Source: Acidobacteriota bacterium (lineage in GTDB: Bacteria; Acidobacteriota; Vicinamibacteria; Vicinamibacterales; UBA2999). From it: a DNA stretch of 9,582 nucleotides. The stretch is taken from positions 1 to 9,582 of the forward strand of contig CANJYC010000056.1 of assembly GCA_947478985.1 (NCBI GenBank), in the 5' to 3' direction. The notes beneath the pieces were generated by a model. It worked only from the letters and a program-made list of their open reading frames with translations, ran no database searches and was not told where the DNA came from. The position numbers and the translations under genes are program-made. This document shows, piece after piece, positions 1-6,716 of this stretch (position 1 is its first letter; each line of letters begins with the position of its first letter).

Positions 1-760
1 CATACGGCGCCAGCGGGGCGTCGTCGGGTTTGGCGCCGTTGGCGCCCCACCAGCGCTTGACCTTGCCGGTGTCGGCGTCGAGCACCGCGACGCGCTTGTT
101 CAGGTACCCGTCGGCCACATACGCCTCGTTTGTCAGCGGATCGACGGTGAACTTCGCGGGCCGGCCGAAATTCTCGGTGTCATTGCTGTTGCCGGTGTAG
201 GTGTCCGGCGCGTTGGGCGGAGCTCCCGGTGCCGGACCTCCAGTGCGACGCGCGCCCTTCTTCCCGAACTGCACGAGGAATTTGCCGTCCTTCGTGAACT
301 TGAGAATGTGGGAATCGGCCGCGCCGTTGCCGCCCAGCCACACGTTGCCTTTGTAGTCGATGTAGATGCCGTGGAGGGAGTCGTGCCATTCGTACCCCTC
401 GCCGGGACCGCCCCAGTGCCGCAGCAGGTTGCCGGCCTGATCGAACTCGAGGACCGGCGGCGCACTGGCACAGCAGTCCCCATTCCCCACCTCGAAGGAC
501 TTCTCGTTATTGGCCAGCGTGGCCGGGCGATGCACGATCCAGACGTGATCGTCGGTGTCGACCCAGACGCCGATGGTCGACCCGAGCAGCCAGTGGTTCG
601 GCAGGGGCTTGGGCCAGTACGGATCAACCTCGAATCTCGGTGCCTCGACCCGCTGCGCGGCCAAGCGGCCCTGGAATGACTGGATTACGCCAAGGGCCAC
701 GAGCACGGCCAGCACGCTGGCGCCGACACGAAAAGAGAGATTTTTACTGGGATTTCCCAT
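1..760 (-). CDS. Secreted NHL-type beta-propeller protein, partial (C-terminus off window)
   Basis: The frame is open from an ATG at 758-760 to the window edge, giving 253 visible residues and no stop. The start is preceded by GAGGA about 7 bases upstream. Residues 11-30 are a hydrophobic signal or anchor segment, so the protein is probably exported. The mature part opens with VDPYWPKPLPNHWLLG (45-60) and continues with strand-turn-strand blades of NHL type: IGVWVDTDDHVWIVHR (63-78), GIYIDYKGNVWLGGNG (131-146) and KFTVDPLTNEAYVADG (203-218). Each has the hydrophobic-Asp-x-x-Asn/Asp-x-hydrophobic pattern. A Gly/Pro/Ala-rich linker lies near 174-187, and an adjacent cysteine pair at 96-97. Six-bladed propellers of this kind are abundant in Acidobacteriota and often of unknown ligand; no catalytic site can be assigned. 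Reading the visible part as roughly half to two thirds of the protein is a guess from usual family lengths. It is divergent from the hydrolase at 929. Confidence 0.85.
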   Translation of the reverse strand, partial: MGNPSKNLSFRVGASVLAVLVALGVIQSFQGRLAAQRVEAPRFEVDPYWPKPLPNHWLLGSTIGVWVDTDDHVWIVHRPATLANNEKSFEVGNGDCCASAPPVLEFDQAGNLLRHWGGPGEGYEWHDSLHGIYIDYKGNVWLGGNGAADSHILKFTKDGKFLVQFGKKGARRTGGPAPGAPPNAPDTYTGNSNDTENFGRPAKFTVDPLTNEAYVADGYLNKRVAVLDADTGKVKRWWGANGAKPDDAPLAPY

Positions 761-925
761 CTCATTCCTCACTTGCAGGACAGGAGTGTCGGACCGGGCG
801 ACCGGTACCGGCCCGGGGGTATTCTTGTGGGGCGAAGATTCGCATGAGAAGCGAACGTACGCAAGCGGAAGAATCCTAGGGTATAAGGAATCGGCTGGCG
901 ATGACCTGCCGGCGTTCAGGAGGAC
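761..925. promoter_or_regulatory. Divergent intergenic region between propeller and hydrolase genes
   Basis: These 165 bases must hold the promoters of two divergent genes. I see a perfect 10-bp palindrome CCGGTACCGG at 802-811. It sits inside a possible hairpin in which CCGGGC (794-799) pairs with GCCCGG (811-816). A short inverted repeat, TTCGC (839-843) and GCGAA (851-855), lies further right. TATAAG at 882-887 could be a -10 box for the rightward gene, but no convincing -35 box stands at the right distance. A strong AGGAGG ribosome binding site is at 918-923. No regulator-binding motif is recognised. Confidence 0.4.
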
Positions 926-928
926 ATG

Positions 929-1693
929 ATGCGAGTGTGGTTGGGAACTCTGATTATCTTGGCTGGATTGGGCGCAACCATTGCGGCCGATACGATTCCG
1001 GCAACCGGCGGCAACATCGTGCTCACACCGATGGCGCACGCCATGGTGCAGATTGAGTTTGGCGGGAAGGTGATCCAGCTCGACCCCTCCAACATGGCGA
1101 ACCTGGCGACGGCCAAGCCCGCCGACATCGTCCTCATCACCGACGTGCACGGGGACCACATGGACCCGCCGAGCATCGACAAGGTGAAGAAGGCATCGAC
1201 CATCTACGTCGCGCCACAGGCATTGGCCGGTAAGTTCGGGGGCCCGACTGAAATCATCGGCTACGGCCAGACGAAGGTGGTGGACGGCGTGTCGATCACC
1301 GCGGTCGCGGCTTACAACGTCACGCGCGGCCCGGCCGCCGGGCAGTTCTTCCACGACAAAGGTCGCGGCAACGGCTACATCCTCACGCTCGGCGGCAAGC
1401 GCATCTACTTCGCGGGTGACACGGAGTGCACCCCCGAGATGAAGGCGCTCACCAACATCGACGTGGCGTTCCTGCCGATGAACCTGCCCTACACGATGAC
1501 GCCGGAAGAAGCGGCGGGTTGTGCCAAGGAGTTCAAACCGAAGGTCGTCTACCCGTATCACTATCGCGGACAGGGCGCGACTCCTGAACAGAACCAGCAG
1601 GCCTTTGTCGCCGCAATGAAGGGCACCGCCGGCATCGAGGTGCGCACGCCGAGCTTCTACCCGGCGGCGCCGGCCGCACCGGCCGCACGCTAG
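929..1693 (+). CDS. Exported metallo-beta-lactamase-fold metal-dependent hydrolase (UlaG-like)
   Basis: A 254-residue protein with a hydrophobic N-terminal segment (about 3-20) ending in an Ala-rich, signal-peptidase-like site, so it probably acts in the periplasm. The fold is indicated by PMAHAMVQIEFGGKVIQLDP (34-53), the metal motif TDVHGDHMD (71-79), the FHDKGRGNGYIL block (141-152), FAGDTE (161-166) and the last-strand VVYPYHY (206-212). Likely metal ligands are H74, D76, H77, H142, D164 and H211. The usual HxHxDH motif reads DxHxDH here, a form I recall from a subfamily of exported UlaG-like hydrolases. Substrate unknown. ATGs at 926 and 929 are in frame; AGGAGG at 918-923 is 5 bases from the second but only 2 from the first, so 929 is preferred. 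The C-terminus is a short Ala/Pro repeat tail. Confidence 0.88.
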   Translation: MRVWLGTLIILAGLGATIAADTIPATGGNIVLTPMAHAMVQIEFGGKVIQLDPSNMANLATAKPADIVLITDVHGDHMDPPSIDKVKKASTIYVAPQALAGKFGGPTEIIGYGQTKVVDGVSITAVAAYNVTRGPAAGQFFHDKGRGNGYILTLGGKRIYFAGDTECTPEMKALTNIDVAFLPMNLPYTMTPEEAAGCAKEFKPKVVYPYHYRGQGATPEQNQQAFVAAMKGTAGIEVRTPSFYPAAPAAPAAR

Positions 1694-1706
1694 AGCCTTT
1701 TTCCAC

Positions 1707-1741
1707 GAACCGGGGACGGCGACCGGCGCCGTCCCCGGTTC
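1707..1741. repeat. Perfect 15-bp hairpin, REP-like or terminator-like
   Basis: GAACCGGGGACGGCG (1707-1721) is exactly complementary to CGCCGTCCCCGGTTC (1727-1741), leaving the 5-base loop ACCGG. It starts 14 bases after the hydrolase stop. A short T run (1698-1702) lies before the hairpin on the + strand and none follows it, so it is not a standard intrinsic terminator in that direction; on the minus strand it would be followed by A residues. It may still end transcription or stabilise the mRNA, or it may be a dispersed extragenic palindrome. Confidence 0.75.
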
Positions 1742-1764
1742 AAAGGTAGACTGCTCAGCGAACC

Positions 1765-2463
1765 ATGTCGCGTATTCATCACATCGAGAAACACCGCAAC
1801 GACCGCATCGGTTGGCTCCGTGCCGCGGTCCTCGGCGCGAACGACGGCCTCGTCTCCACGGCGAGCCTGATCGTGGGCGTGGCGTCGGCCAGCGCCGGTC
1901 GCAGCGAGATGCTGATTGCCGGCGTCGCAGGCCTCGTCGCGGGCGCCATGTCGATGGCCGCAGGTGAGTATGTGTCGGTCAGTTCGCAGTCCGACACCGA
2001 ACTCGCCGACATGGCCCGCGAGCGGGCCGAGCTGGCCTCGCAGCCTGAGTTCGAATTGCAGGAACTGGCGGAGATCTACGTCGGTCGAGGGCTGACGTCT
2101 GATCTCGCCGCGCAGGTTGCACGGCAACTGACGGATCACGACGCGCTCGGCGCGCACCTGCGCGATGAGCTGGGCATCTCGGAGATCACGAGCGCACGTC
2201 CGGTGCAGGCCGGGCTGACCTCGGCCGCCAGCTTCGCCGGTGGTGCGGTGCTGCCGCTCATTACCGCACTCATCGCCCCGTTACCGCAGGTCGTCGCCGT
2301 GGTCGGCGGCACGTCACTGCTCTTCCTCATCGGACTTGGTGCTCTGTCTGCGAGGGTCGGTGGTGCGCCGGTGCTCAAGGCCGCGGCACGCGTTGCCTTC
2401 TGGGGCGCACTGGCGATGGCCATCACTGCAGCGGTCGGTCGGTTCTTCGGTACGGTGGTGTGA
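1765..2463 (+). CDS. VIT1/CCC1-family ferrous iron/manganese transporter
   Basis: A 232-residue inner-membrane protein of the vacuolar iron transporter family, which moves Fe2+ or Mn2+ out of the cytosol, probably in exchange for protons. The family signature is clear. It includes HxEKHRNDRIGWLRAAVLGANDGLVS-type residues at 6-31, with the conserved Asp at 27, and GAMSMAAGEYVSV (60-72), whose Met residues at 62 and 64 belong to the translocation site. A polar, Glu-rich cytoplasmic segment (about 79-140; E79, E86, E89, E95, E97, E100, E103) corresponds to the metal-binding domain between membrane helices 2 and 3. Three hydrophobic segments follow (about 150-172, 174-196, 205-230). The length is typical of bacterial members. 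No Shine-Dalgarno sequence precedes the ATG; TAGACT at 1747-1752 could be a -10 box of a leaderless or short-leader transcript. Its stop overlaps the next gene. Fe versus Mn cannot be decided. Confidence 0.93.
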   Translation: MSRIHHIEKHRNDRIGWLRAAVLGANDGLVSTASLIVGVASASAGRSEMLIAGVAGLVAGAMSMAAGEYVSVSSQSDTELADMARERAELASQPEFELQELAEIYVGRGLTSDLAAQVARQLTDHDALGAHLRDELGISEITSARPVQAGLTSAASFAGGAVLPLITALIAPLPQVVAVVGGTSLLFLIGLGALSARVGGAPVLKAAARVAFWGALAMAITAAVGRFFGTVV

Positions 2464-3161
2464 GCCCGGCTCATCTGAGCCACCCCCGGTTCTCCCCGTC
2501 CTCAAAAGGACGTCTCACTGACCGCGATCTCGATCGGTTTCCTGGTGACACCCTGCTCCACCGGATTGCACGCGCCGTCTGTCATGCCGGCTGCCTCCCG
2601 CGCAAGGAACTCTACGAAACCTGGGAAATGGCGCGGCGCATCCGGCGTCTCTTCCGCGGCGGCCGCGTCGTCGACCTTGCTGCCGGCCACGGCCTGCTCG
2701 CACAGGTCCTCCTGATTCTCGATGACACGTCGCCCAGCGCACTGGCGGTCGATACGGCGCTACCGCCATCGAGCGCCAGGCTGCATGATGCGCTGGTCGA
2801 GGCGTGGCCCCGGCTGGGAGGACGGATTGCGTTCGAGGGACGTCCCCTCGACAGTGTCGCGCTTGGCGCTGGTGATCTCGTCGTATCGAGCCATGCGTGC
2901 GGTTCGCTCACCGATCTCGTCATCAGCCGCGCGACCGCAGCCGGGGCGCGGCTTGCCGTGCTCCCGTGTTGCCACGATCGCAGACAAGGCGATGTCGGCG
3001 GGCTATCGGGCTGGGTCGACGCCAGCCTTGCCATCGACGTCATGCGGGCGGTGAAGCTCGAGCAGCAGGGCTATCGGACCTGGACCCAGACCATCCCCGC
3101 CGAGATCACGCCGAAGAACCGCCTGCTCCTCGGGGCGCCCGCCCGCAGCGACGTCAATTGA
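2460..3161 (+). CDS. Class I SAM-dependent methyltransferase-fold protein
   Basis: A 233-residue soluble protein starting at GTG 2460, which overlaps the upstream stop by four bases (GTGA), so translation is probably coupled. The first ATG in frame would remove the conserved-looking region before residue 57, so GTG is preferred. VVDLAAGHGLLAQVLL (70-85) is the glycine-rich SAM-binding motif I. SSHACGSLTDLVI (142-154) and AVLPCCH (166-172) resemble later motifs of the Methyltransf_32 (GSTCD-like) group, which share an Ala-Cys-Gly and a Pro-Cys-Cys element. LYETWEMARRI (51-61) is a helix in front of the domain. The target molecule is unknown; the cysteine pair suggests nothing certain. Being coupled to an iron/manganese transporter gives no clear functional hint. 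The stop lies inside the TTGACA box of the next promoter. Confidence 0.75.
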   Translation: MSPAHLSHPRFSPSSKGRLTDRDLDRFPGDTLLHRIARAVCHAGCLPRKELYETWEMARRIRRLFRGGRVVDLAAGHGLLAQVLLILDDTSPSALAVDTALPPSSARLHDALVEAWPRLGGRIAFEGRPLDSVALGAGDLVVSSHACGSLTDLVISRATAAGARLAVLPCCHDRRQGDVGGLSGWVDASLAIDVMRAVKLEQQGYRTWTQTIPAEITPKNRLLLGAPARSDVN

Positions 3162-3187
3162 CACCCCTCGCGCAAGACTCCTATCCT
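3158..3187 (+). promoter_or_regulatory. Sigma-70-type promoter of the metal-uptake gene set
   Basis: A perfect -35 box TTGACA (3158-3163) is followed after 18 bases by TATCCT (3182-3187), which keeps the key TA...T positions of a -10 box. Transcription would start near 3194, almost on the ATG at 3196, so the message would be leaderless or nearly so. The -35 box overlaps the stop codon of the methyltransferase gene. No Zur-like or Fur-like AT-rich dyad is seen around it. Confidence 0.55.
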
Positions 3188-3195
3188 GTGAGTTG

Positions 3196-3552
3196 ATGCT
3201 TTGCGCCCTCCGGCGCTCCCTGCTGCTCTCCGCCGCCACCGTCATCGCGCTCGTCTGCGCGCTCACGATGACGGTGCTGCCGCTCCTCCACGGGGGCGAC
3301 GACGCCGCGTGCGACCAGTACGCGGAGGTCCATGACAGCTCGCGGCACCACCTCGGCCCTGACGGCACAACACCCGTTGTCCCGCAGCACTGCATCATCT
3401 GCCACTGGTCTCAGTGGGCGCGCGGCATTCAGGACGATGCCCCTGCCGTCGCTCCCGCATTTGTCAGCACTCCGGTGGCCAGCCCTGGCGCCGGGCGGCT
3501 GCTGGCACACAGCTCGTCGCTCTCCGCTGCGCGCGCCCCGCCTCTCGCCTAA
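3196..3552 (+). CDS. Small membrane-anchored Cys/His protein, DUF2946-like
   Basis: A 118-residue protein. Residues 8-31 form a hydrophobic signal or anchor segment after Arg6-Arg7. The remainder would be periplasmic and holds H32, C39, H46, H51-H52 and then QHCIICHWSQW (64-74). That cluster could bind a metal ion, although a C-x-x-C-H haem motif is also formally present (C66-I-I-C69-H70). Beyond residue 80 the chain is Ala/Pro/Ser-rich and low in complexity. Small proteins of the DUF2946 type with a similar late C-x-x-C-H element are often found beside copper or zinc transport genes; assignment to that family is tentative. There is no Shine-Dalgarno sequence. ATG 3196 is chosen over the adjacent in-frame TTG 3193 because it fits the promoter position. 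It precedes the outer-membrane protein gene by 116 bases. A role as periplasmic metal-binding accessory is inference. Confidence 0.6.
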   Translation: MLCALRRSLLLSAATVIALVCALTMTVLPLLHGGDDAACDQYAEVHDSSRHHLGPDGTTPVVPQHCIICHWSQWARGIQDDAPAVAPAFVSTPVASPGAGRLLAHSSSLSAARAPPLA

Positions 3553-3668
3553 ACCTTCTGATCCTGCCTCGCCATTACCGCGGTCTCCGCGGCACGTCCC
3601 CTGCATCTGACAGCGGACGGGTGAGGCGTTCATCCCGTTGAGTTCGTGCGCATATTCCGGAGGCCTCG
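3553..3668 (+). promoter_or_regulatory. Leader region before the outer-membrane protein gene
   Basis: This 116-base gap holds the dyad CCGCGG-TCT-CCGCGG (3578-3592), which is both a direct and an inverted repeat. It also holds a weaker stem formed by ACGGG and CCCGT with inner TGA/TCA around 3616-3638. GGAGG at 3659-3663 is a good ribosome binding site, 5 bases from the ATG at 3669. No T-run follows either stem and no clear -10/-35 pair is seen, so the downstream genes may be read from the promoter at 3158, with these stems as attenuator, operator or processing sites. Confidence 0.35.
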
Positions 3669-4904
3669 ATGCGATCCAGGCGGTTCGTTTCTCTCTGTCT
3701 CATCACCATGGCGATGCTGCTCACGCCCGCGCTCGGACGCGCGCAGAATCCAGACCCCCAGGCCCTGCAGCAGGAAATTGATCGACTGAAAGGCCAGCTC
3801 GCGGCGCTGCAGCAGCAATACGACGCCCGCCTCGCGGCGCTCGAGGCACGGCTCGGCTCAGGGCCCGCCGCAACCGCGGCCCAGGTCGAGCCGCCGGCCG
3901 GACCTCTACCGGCGACGCCGGATACAGGGGTGGGAAGTGGCAAGGTTTTCAACCCCGACATGTCGGTCATCTCGAATTTTGCGGGTGCGGCTGGAAAGAA
4001 TCCGCGAAGTGACCTGCCGTCGCTCTCAATGAGCGAGGTTGAAGCGGCTTTCCAGGCTGTGGTCGACCCCTATGCCCGGGCCGACGTCTTCCTGTCGATC
4101 AGTCCTGACGGCATCGACGTGGAGGAGGGCTACGCCACATTCACTGCGCTGCCGGCCGGGCTTCTGCTCAAGGCCGGCAAGATGCGCGCGCAGTTCGGCA
4201 AGGTCAACACGATGCACACGCACGTGCTGCCGTGGACGGACCGGCCGCTCGTGTCGCAGAACCTGCTGGGCGGCGAAGAGGGCCTGTCTGACGCCGGCCT
4301 CTCTGTCTCGAAGCTGATTCCCAACAGCTTCATGTTCATCGACGCCACCGGCGAGGTCTACGCGGGCAAATCGGCGGTCTTCCAGAGTGATGCCCGATCT
4401 CGGCTGAACTACGTCGGCCGCCTCCGCGGCTACCGCGATGTGACCGAAGGGACGAATCTCGACATCGGCCTGTCGTACGCACATGGCCCGAGCGGAGATT
4501 TTCCGGCGCTCGACAAGCAGCTCACCGGAATCGACGCCACCTTCCGCTACCGGCCGCTGCGCCGGGCCATCTACAAGCAGTTCATCGGGCGCACCGAGCT
4601 CATCTGGAGCCGGCAGGACATGCCGACCGGTTCGCAGGAGCGTGCCTTCGGGATCTACGGCAGCGCGGACTATCAATTCGCCCAGCGCTGGTTCGTCGGC
4701 GTGCGCGGTGATCGCAGTGAACGCGTGCTCAACGGGGCTCTGCGCGACACGGGCGGCTCCCTGGCACTGACATTCCGTCCGAGCGAGTTCAGCCTGGTGC
4801 GCGGTCAGTACCGGCGCACGCAGTACGCAGAGGCGATGACCGCCAACGAATTGCTGTTCCAGATCAATTTCGCCATTGGCGCGCACGGCGCGCATCCGTT
4901 CTAG
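3669..4904 (+). CDS. Outer-membrane beta-barrel protein of zinc-uptake-associated family
   Basis: A 411-residue protein with a signal peptide (about 1-25, ending LGRAQ). A coiled coil follows at about 29-62, with Leu heptads and Gln/Ala/Arg-rich helices of the kind seen in OprO/OprP-like porins. After a Pro/Ala linker the barrel domain begins at KVFNPDMSVISNF (92-104). Recognisable blocks are LSMSEVEAAFQAVVDPYARADVFL (119-142, in part), DVEEGYATFTALPAGLLLKAGKM (150-172, in part), the histidine-bearing MHTHVLPWTDRPLV (182-195) and EEGLSDAGLSVSKLIP (203-218). This block order matches proteins often auto-labelled 'zinc-regulated TonB-dependent outer membrane receptor'. The short length, absence of a plug domain and absence of a TonB box argue for a porin-like channel instead. 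The C-terminus ends in Phe, the usual outer-membrane assembly signal, after AHGAHPF. The gene is 11 bases before the metal-binding protein gene. Confidence 0.8.
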   Translation: MRSRRFVSLCLITMAMLLTPALGRAQNPDPQALQQEIDRLKGQLAALQQQYDARLAALEARLGSGPAATAAQVEPPAGPLPATPDTGVGSGKVFNPDMSVISNFAGAAGKNPRSDLPSLSMSEVEAAFQAVVDPYARADVFLSISPDGIDVEEGYATFTALPAGLLLKAGKMRAQFGKVNTMHTHVLPWTDRPLVSQNLLGGEEGLSDAGLSVSKLIPNSFMFIDATGEVYAGKSAVFQSDARSRLNYVGRLRGYRDVTEGTNLDIGLSYAHGPSGDFPALDKQLTGIDATFRYRPLRRAIYKQFIGRTELIWSRQDMPTGSQERAFGIYGSADYQFAQRWFVGVRGDRSERVLNGALRDTGGSLALTFRPSEFSLVRGQYRRTQYAEAMTANELLFQINFAIGAHGAHPF

Positions 4905-4915
4905 GAGAGGTCTTC

Positions 4916-5848
4916 ATGTCCGCATTCATCACTCGTTTCATTCTGCTGGCCACGGCTGTCATCGCTCTGGCCGCCTCTCCGGCAGCGGCCGCCGTGCGTG
5001 TCGTGGCCACCACGGAAGATCTCGCCTCGCTCGCGCGCGAGGTCGCCGGCGACAAGGCGACGGTCGTCGCGCTCGCCAAGGGATACCAGGATCCGCACTT
5101 CGTCGACCCGAAGCCGAGTTTCATCCTCGAGGTCAGCCGCGCCGATCTGCTGATCGTCGTCGGGCGAGAGATGGAAATCGGCTGGCTGCCGCCGCTCATC
5201 ACCAGCAGCCGCAATGCGAAGATTCAACCCGGATCAAACGGCTATCTTGATGCGTCATCAAACGTCCGCATCCTCGAAATCCCGACCGGACAGCTCACGC
5301 GTGCGATGGGCGACGTGCACCCGCAGGGCAACCCGCACTACTGGCTCGATCCGGCCAACGGCCGACGGATCGCCCAGACCATCAAGAACAAACTCGAGCA
5401 GATCTCGCCCGGAGACAAGGCCTACTTCGAGCAGCGCTACGCGGACTTCGACAAGCGCCTCGCGACGGCCGAGGCGCGATGGGATGCGATGATGGCGCCC
5501 TACAAGGGCAGGAAGATCGTCACCTATCACCGCTCCTGGCCGAACTTCATGGAACGCTTCGGCCTGGATGTCATGGGCTACGTCGAGCCGAAGCCAGGCA
5601 TTCCGCCGACGACGGCCCATACCGTGGACCTGATCGGCGAGATGAAACAGCAGGGCGTGAAGCTGATCGTCGCGGAACCGTACTTCGACCTGAAGACGCC
5701 GCAGGCGATTGCGTCGCAGGTGGGCGGACAGGTGCTGGTGCTGGCACCGTCGGTGGGCGGGACCAAAGAGGCCACCGACTACATTGGCCTCTTCGACTAC
5801 AACGTCAATCTGGTGGCCGGCGCCCTCAAGCAGACGGCCGGGAAGTAG
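4916..5848 (+). CDS. Periplasmic metal-binding protein of ABC transporter (ZnuA/MntA family)
   Basis: A 310-residue cluster A-I (TroA-like) substrate-binding protein that captures Zn2+ or Mn2+ in the periplasm and hands it to the permease encoded next. The signal peptide is about 1-26 (ending AAAAVRVVAT). The ligand motifs are KGYQDPHFVDPKPSF (55-69, H61), GNPHYWLDPANG (138-149, H141), and VTYHRSWPNFMERFG (202-216, H205). A long backbone helix between the two lobes is expected around 150-190. The fourth ligand, normally an acidic residue near the C-terminus, is not certain; D288 and D294 in TDYIGLFDYN are candidates. The His-rich loop typical of many zinc-specific ZnuA proteins is missing, so manganese or another metal remains possible. 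The ribosome binding site GGAGAGG (4904-4910) is well placed. The gene sits 11 bases after the barrel gene and 7 before the permease. Confidence 0.93.
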   Translation: MSAFITRFILLATAVIALAASPAAAAVRVVATTEDLASLAREVAGDKATVVALAKGYQDPHFVDPKPSFILEVSRADLLIVVGREMEIGWLPPLITSSRNAKIQPGSNGYLDASSNVRILEIPTGQLTRAMGDVHPQGNPHYWLDPANGRRIAQTIKNKLEQISPGDKAYFEQRYADFDKRLATAEARWDAMMAPYKGRKIVTYHRSWPNFMERFGLDVMGYVEPKPGIPPTTAHTVDLIGEMKQQGVKLIVAEPYFDLKTPQAIASQVGGQVLVLAPSVGGTKEATDYIGLFDYNVNLVAGALKQTAGK

Positions 5849-5855
5849 GGACGAC

Positions 5856-6707
5856 ATGGACTGGTCCATCTTTCAGTTTCTGTTGCCGGCCATTGTCGCG
5901 ACGCTGATCATTGCCGGCATCCACGCGTACCTGGGTCTGCACGTGGTCGAACGTGGCGTGATCTTCGTCGACCTCTCGCTGGCGCAGATTGCGTCACTCG
6001 GCGCGGCCATCGGCGTCTGGCAGGGCTTCGACCCGCACGAGCCTGGCATCTACTGGCTGAGCCTTGCCTTCACGCTCATCGGCGCGCTCATCTTCGCCGT
6101 CATCAAGGGGCATGAGGCGAAGATCCCACAGGAGGCCATCATCGGGATCAGCTACGCCGTCGCCTCGGCCGCCGTGATCGTGGCGATGAGCAAGGCCACG
6201 GGAGAGGCCGAGCACCTGAAGGACATGCTCGTCGGCAACATCCTGTCAGTGCAGTGGCCGGAGGTCTGGCTGACGGCCGCAATCTACGCCGCGATCGGTG
6301 TGTTTCACTGGGTGTTCCGGAAACGCTTCCTTGAGATCTCGACCGACGCCGCGGCGGTCGCGGCCCGCGGCATTTCGGTGCGCTTCTGGGACTTCCTCTT
6401 CTACGCCTCGTTCGGCTTCGTCGTCACGCGCTCGGTGGCCATCGCCGGCGTGCTGCTCGTGTTCTGCTACCTGATCGTGCCGTCCGTGGGTGCGATGCTC
6501 TACGCGCGCACGATCGGCGGACGGCTGGCGCTCGGCTGGGTGATGGGCATCCTGGTCTCGATTCTCGGCATGTACTTCTCGGTGCTCTTCGACCTGCCGA
6601 CGGGCGCGACGATTGTCTGCACGTTCGGGATGGTCCTGGCTGTGATGGCGGCACTCCGCCCGCTGATTCGACGCGGTGGTGGGTCCGGATCCCCCGCGCA
6701 GGCATAG
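5856..6707 (+). CDS. Metal ABC transporter permease (ABC-3 / ZnuB-MntB family)
   Basis: A 283-residue inner-membrane protein with about eight hydrophobic segments, which forms the channel of a zinc or manganese importer. Family blocks are LGLHVVERGVIFVDLSLAQIASLG (26-49, in part), PQEAIIGISYAVASAAVIVA (about 91-110), LVGNILSVQWPEVW (about 125-138) and RSVAIAGVLLVFCYLIVPS (about 191-209), the last giving the typical Leu/Val-rich core of ABC-3 permeases. ATG 5856 is used because AGGGA (5846-5850) precedes it and the reading frame further upstream lies over the binding-protein gene. An ATPase subunit must energise it, yet no protein with Walker A or LSGGQ motifs is encoded in this window. The C-terminal tail is basic, then Gly/Ser/Pro-rich. 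It is followed 9 bases later by the major facilitator gene. Confidence 0.93.
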   Translation: MDWSIFQFLLPAIVATLIIAGIHAYLGLHVVERGVIFVDLSLAQIASLGAAIGVWQGFDPHEPGIYWLSLAFTLIGALIFAVIKGHEAKIPQEAIIGISYAVASAAVIVAMSKATGEAEHLKDMLVGNILSVQWPEVWLTAAIYAAIGVFHWVFRKRFLEISTDAAAVAARGISVRFWDFLFYASFGFVVTRSVAIAGVLLVFCYLIVPSVGAMLYARTIGGRLALGWVMGILVSILGMYFSVLFDLPTGATIVCTFGMVLAVMAALRPLIRRGGGSGSPAQA

Positions 6708-6716
6708 GTGGACACG

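Noticed and set aside
133..627. Minus-strand open frame in the left part of the window
   Set aside because: It is out of frame with the beta-propeller gene that runs through the whole region to the edge. Its Ser/Thr/Arg-rich translation has no motif.
3066..3200. Zur or Fur operator in front of the metal genes
   Set aside because: I looked for an AT-rich palindrome near the 3158 promoter and found none; the region is G+C-rich without a convincing dyad.
3387..3404. C-x-x-C-H as a haem-binding cytochrome c motif in the small protein
   Set aside because: The motif is formally present, but the protein is short, low in complexity outside it, and lacks a distal Met pattern; metal binding is as likely.
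4026..4895. Minus-strand open frame of 289 codons opposite the barrel gene
   Set aside because: It is antisense to a recognisable outer-membrane protein gene with signal peptide and family blocks. Its translation is Arg/Ala/Val-rich without domain motifs, as expected from G+C-rich shadow frames.
3669..4904. Label as TonB-dependent receptor
   Set aside because: No plug domain, no TonB box, and about half the length of such receptors; a porin-like barrel fits better.
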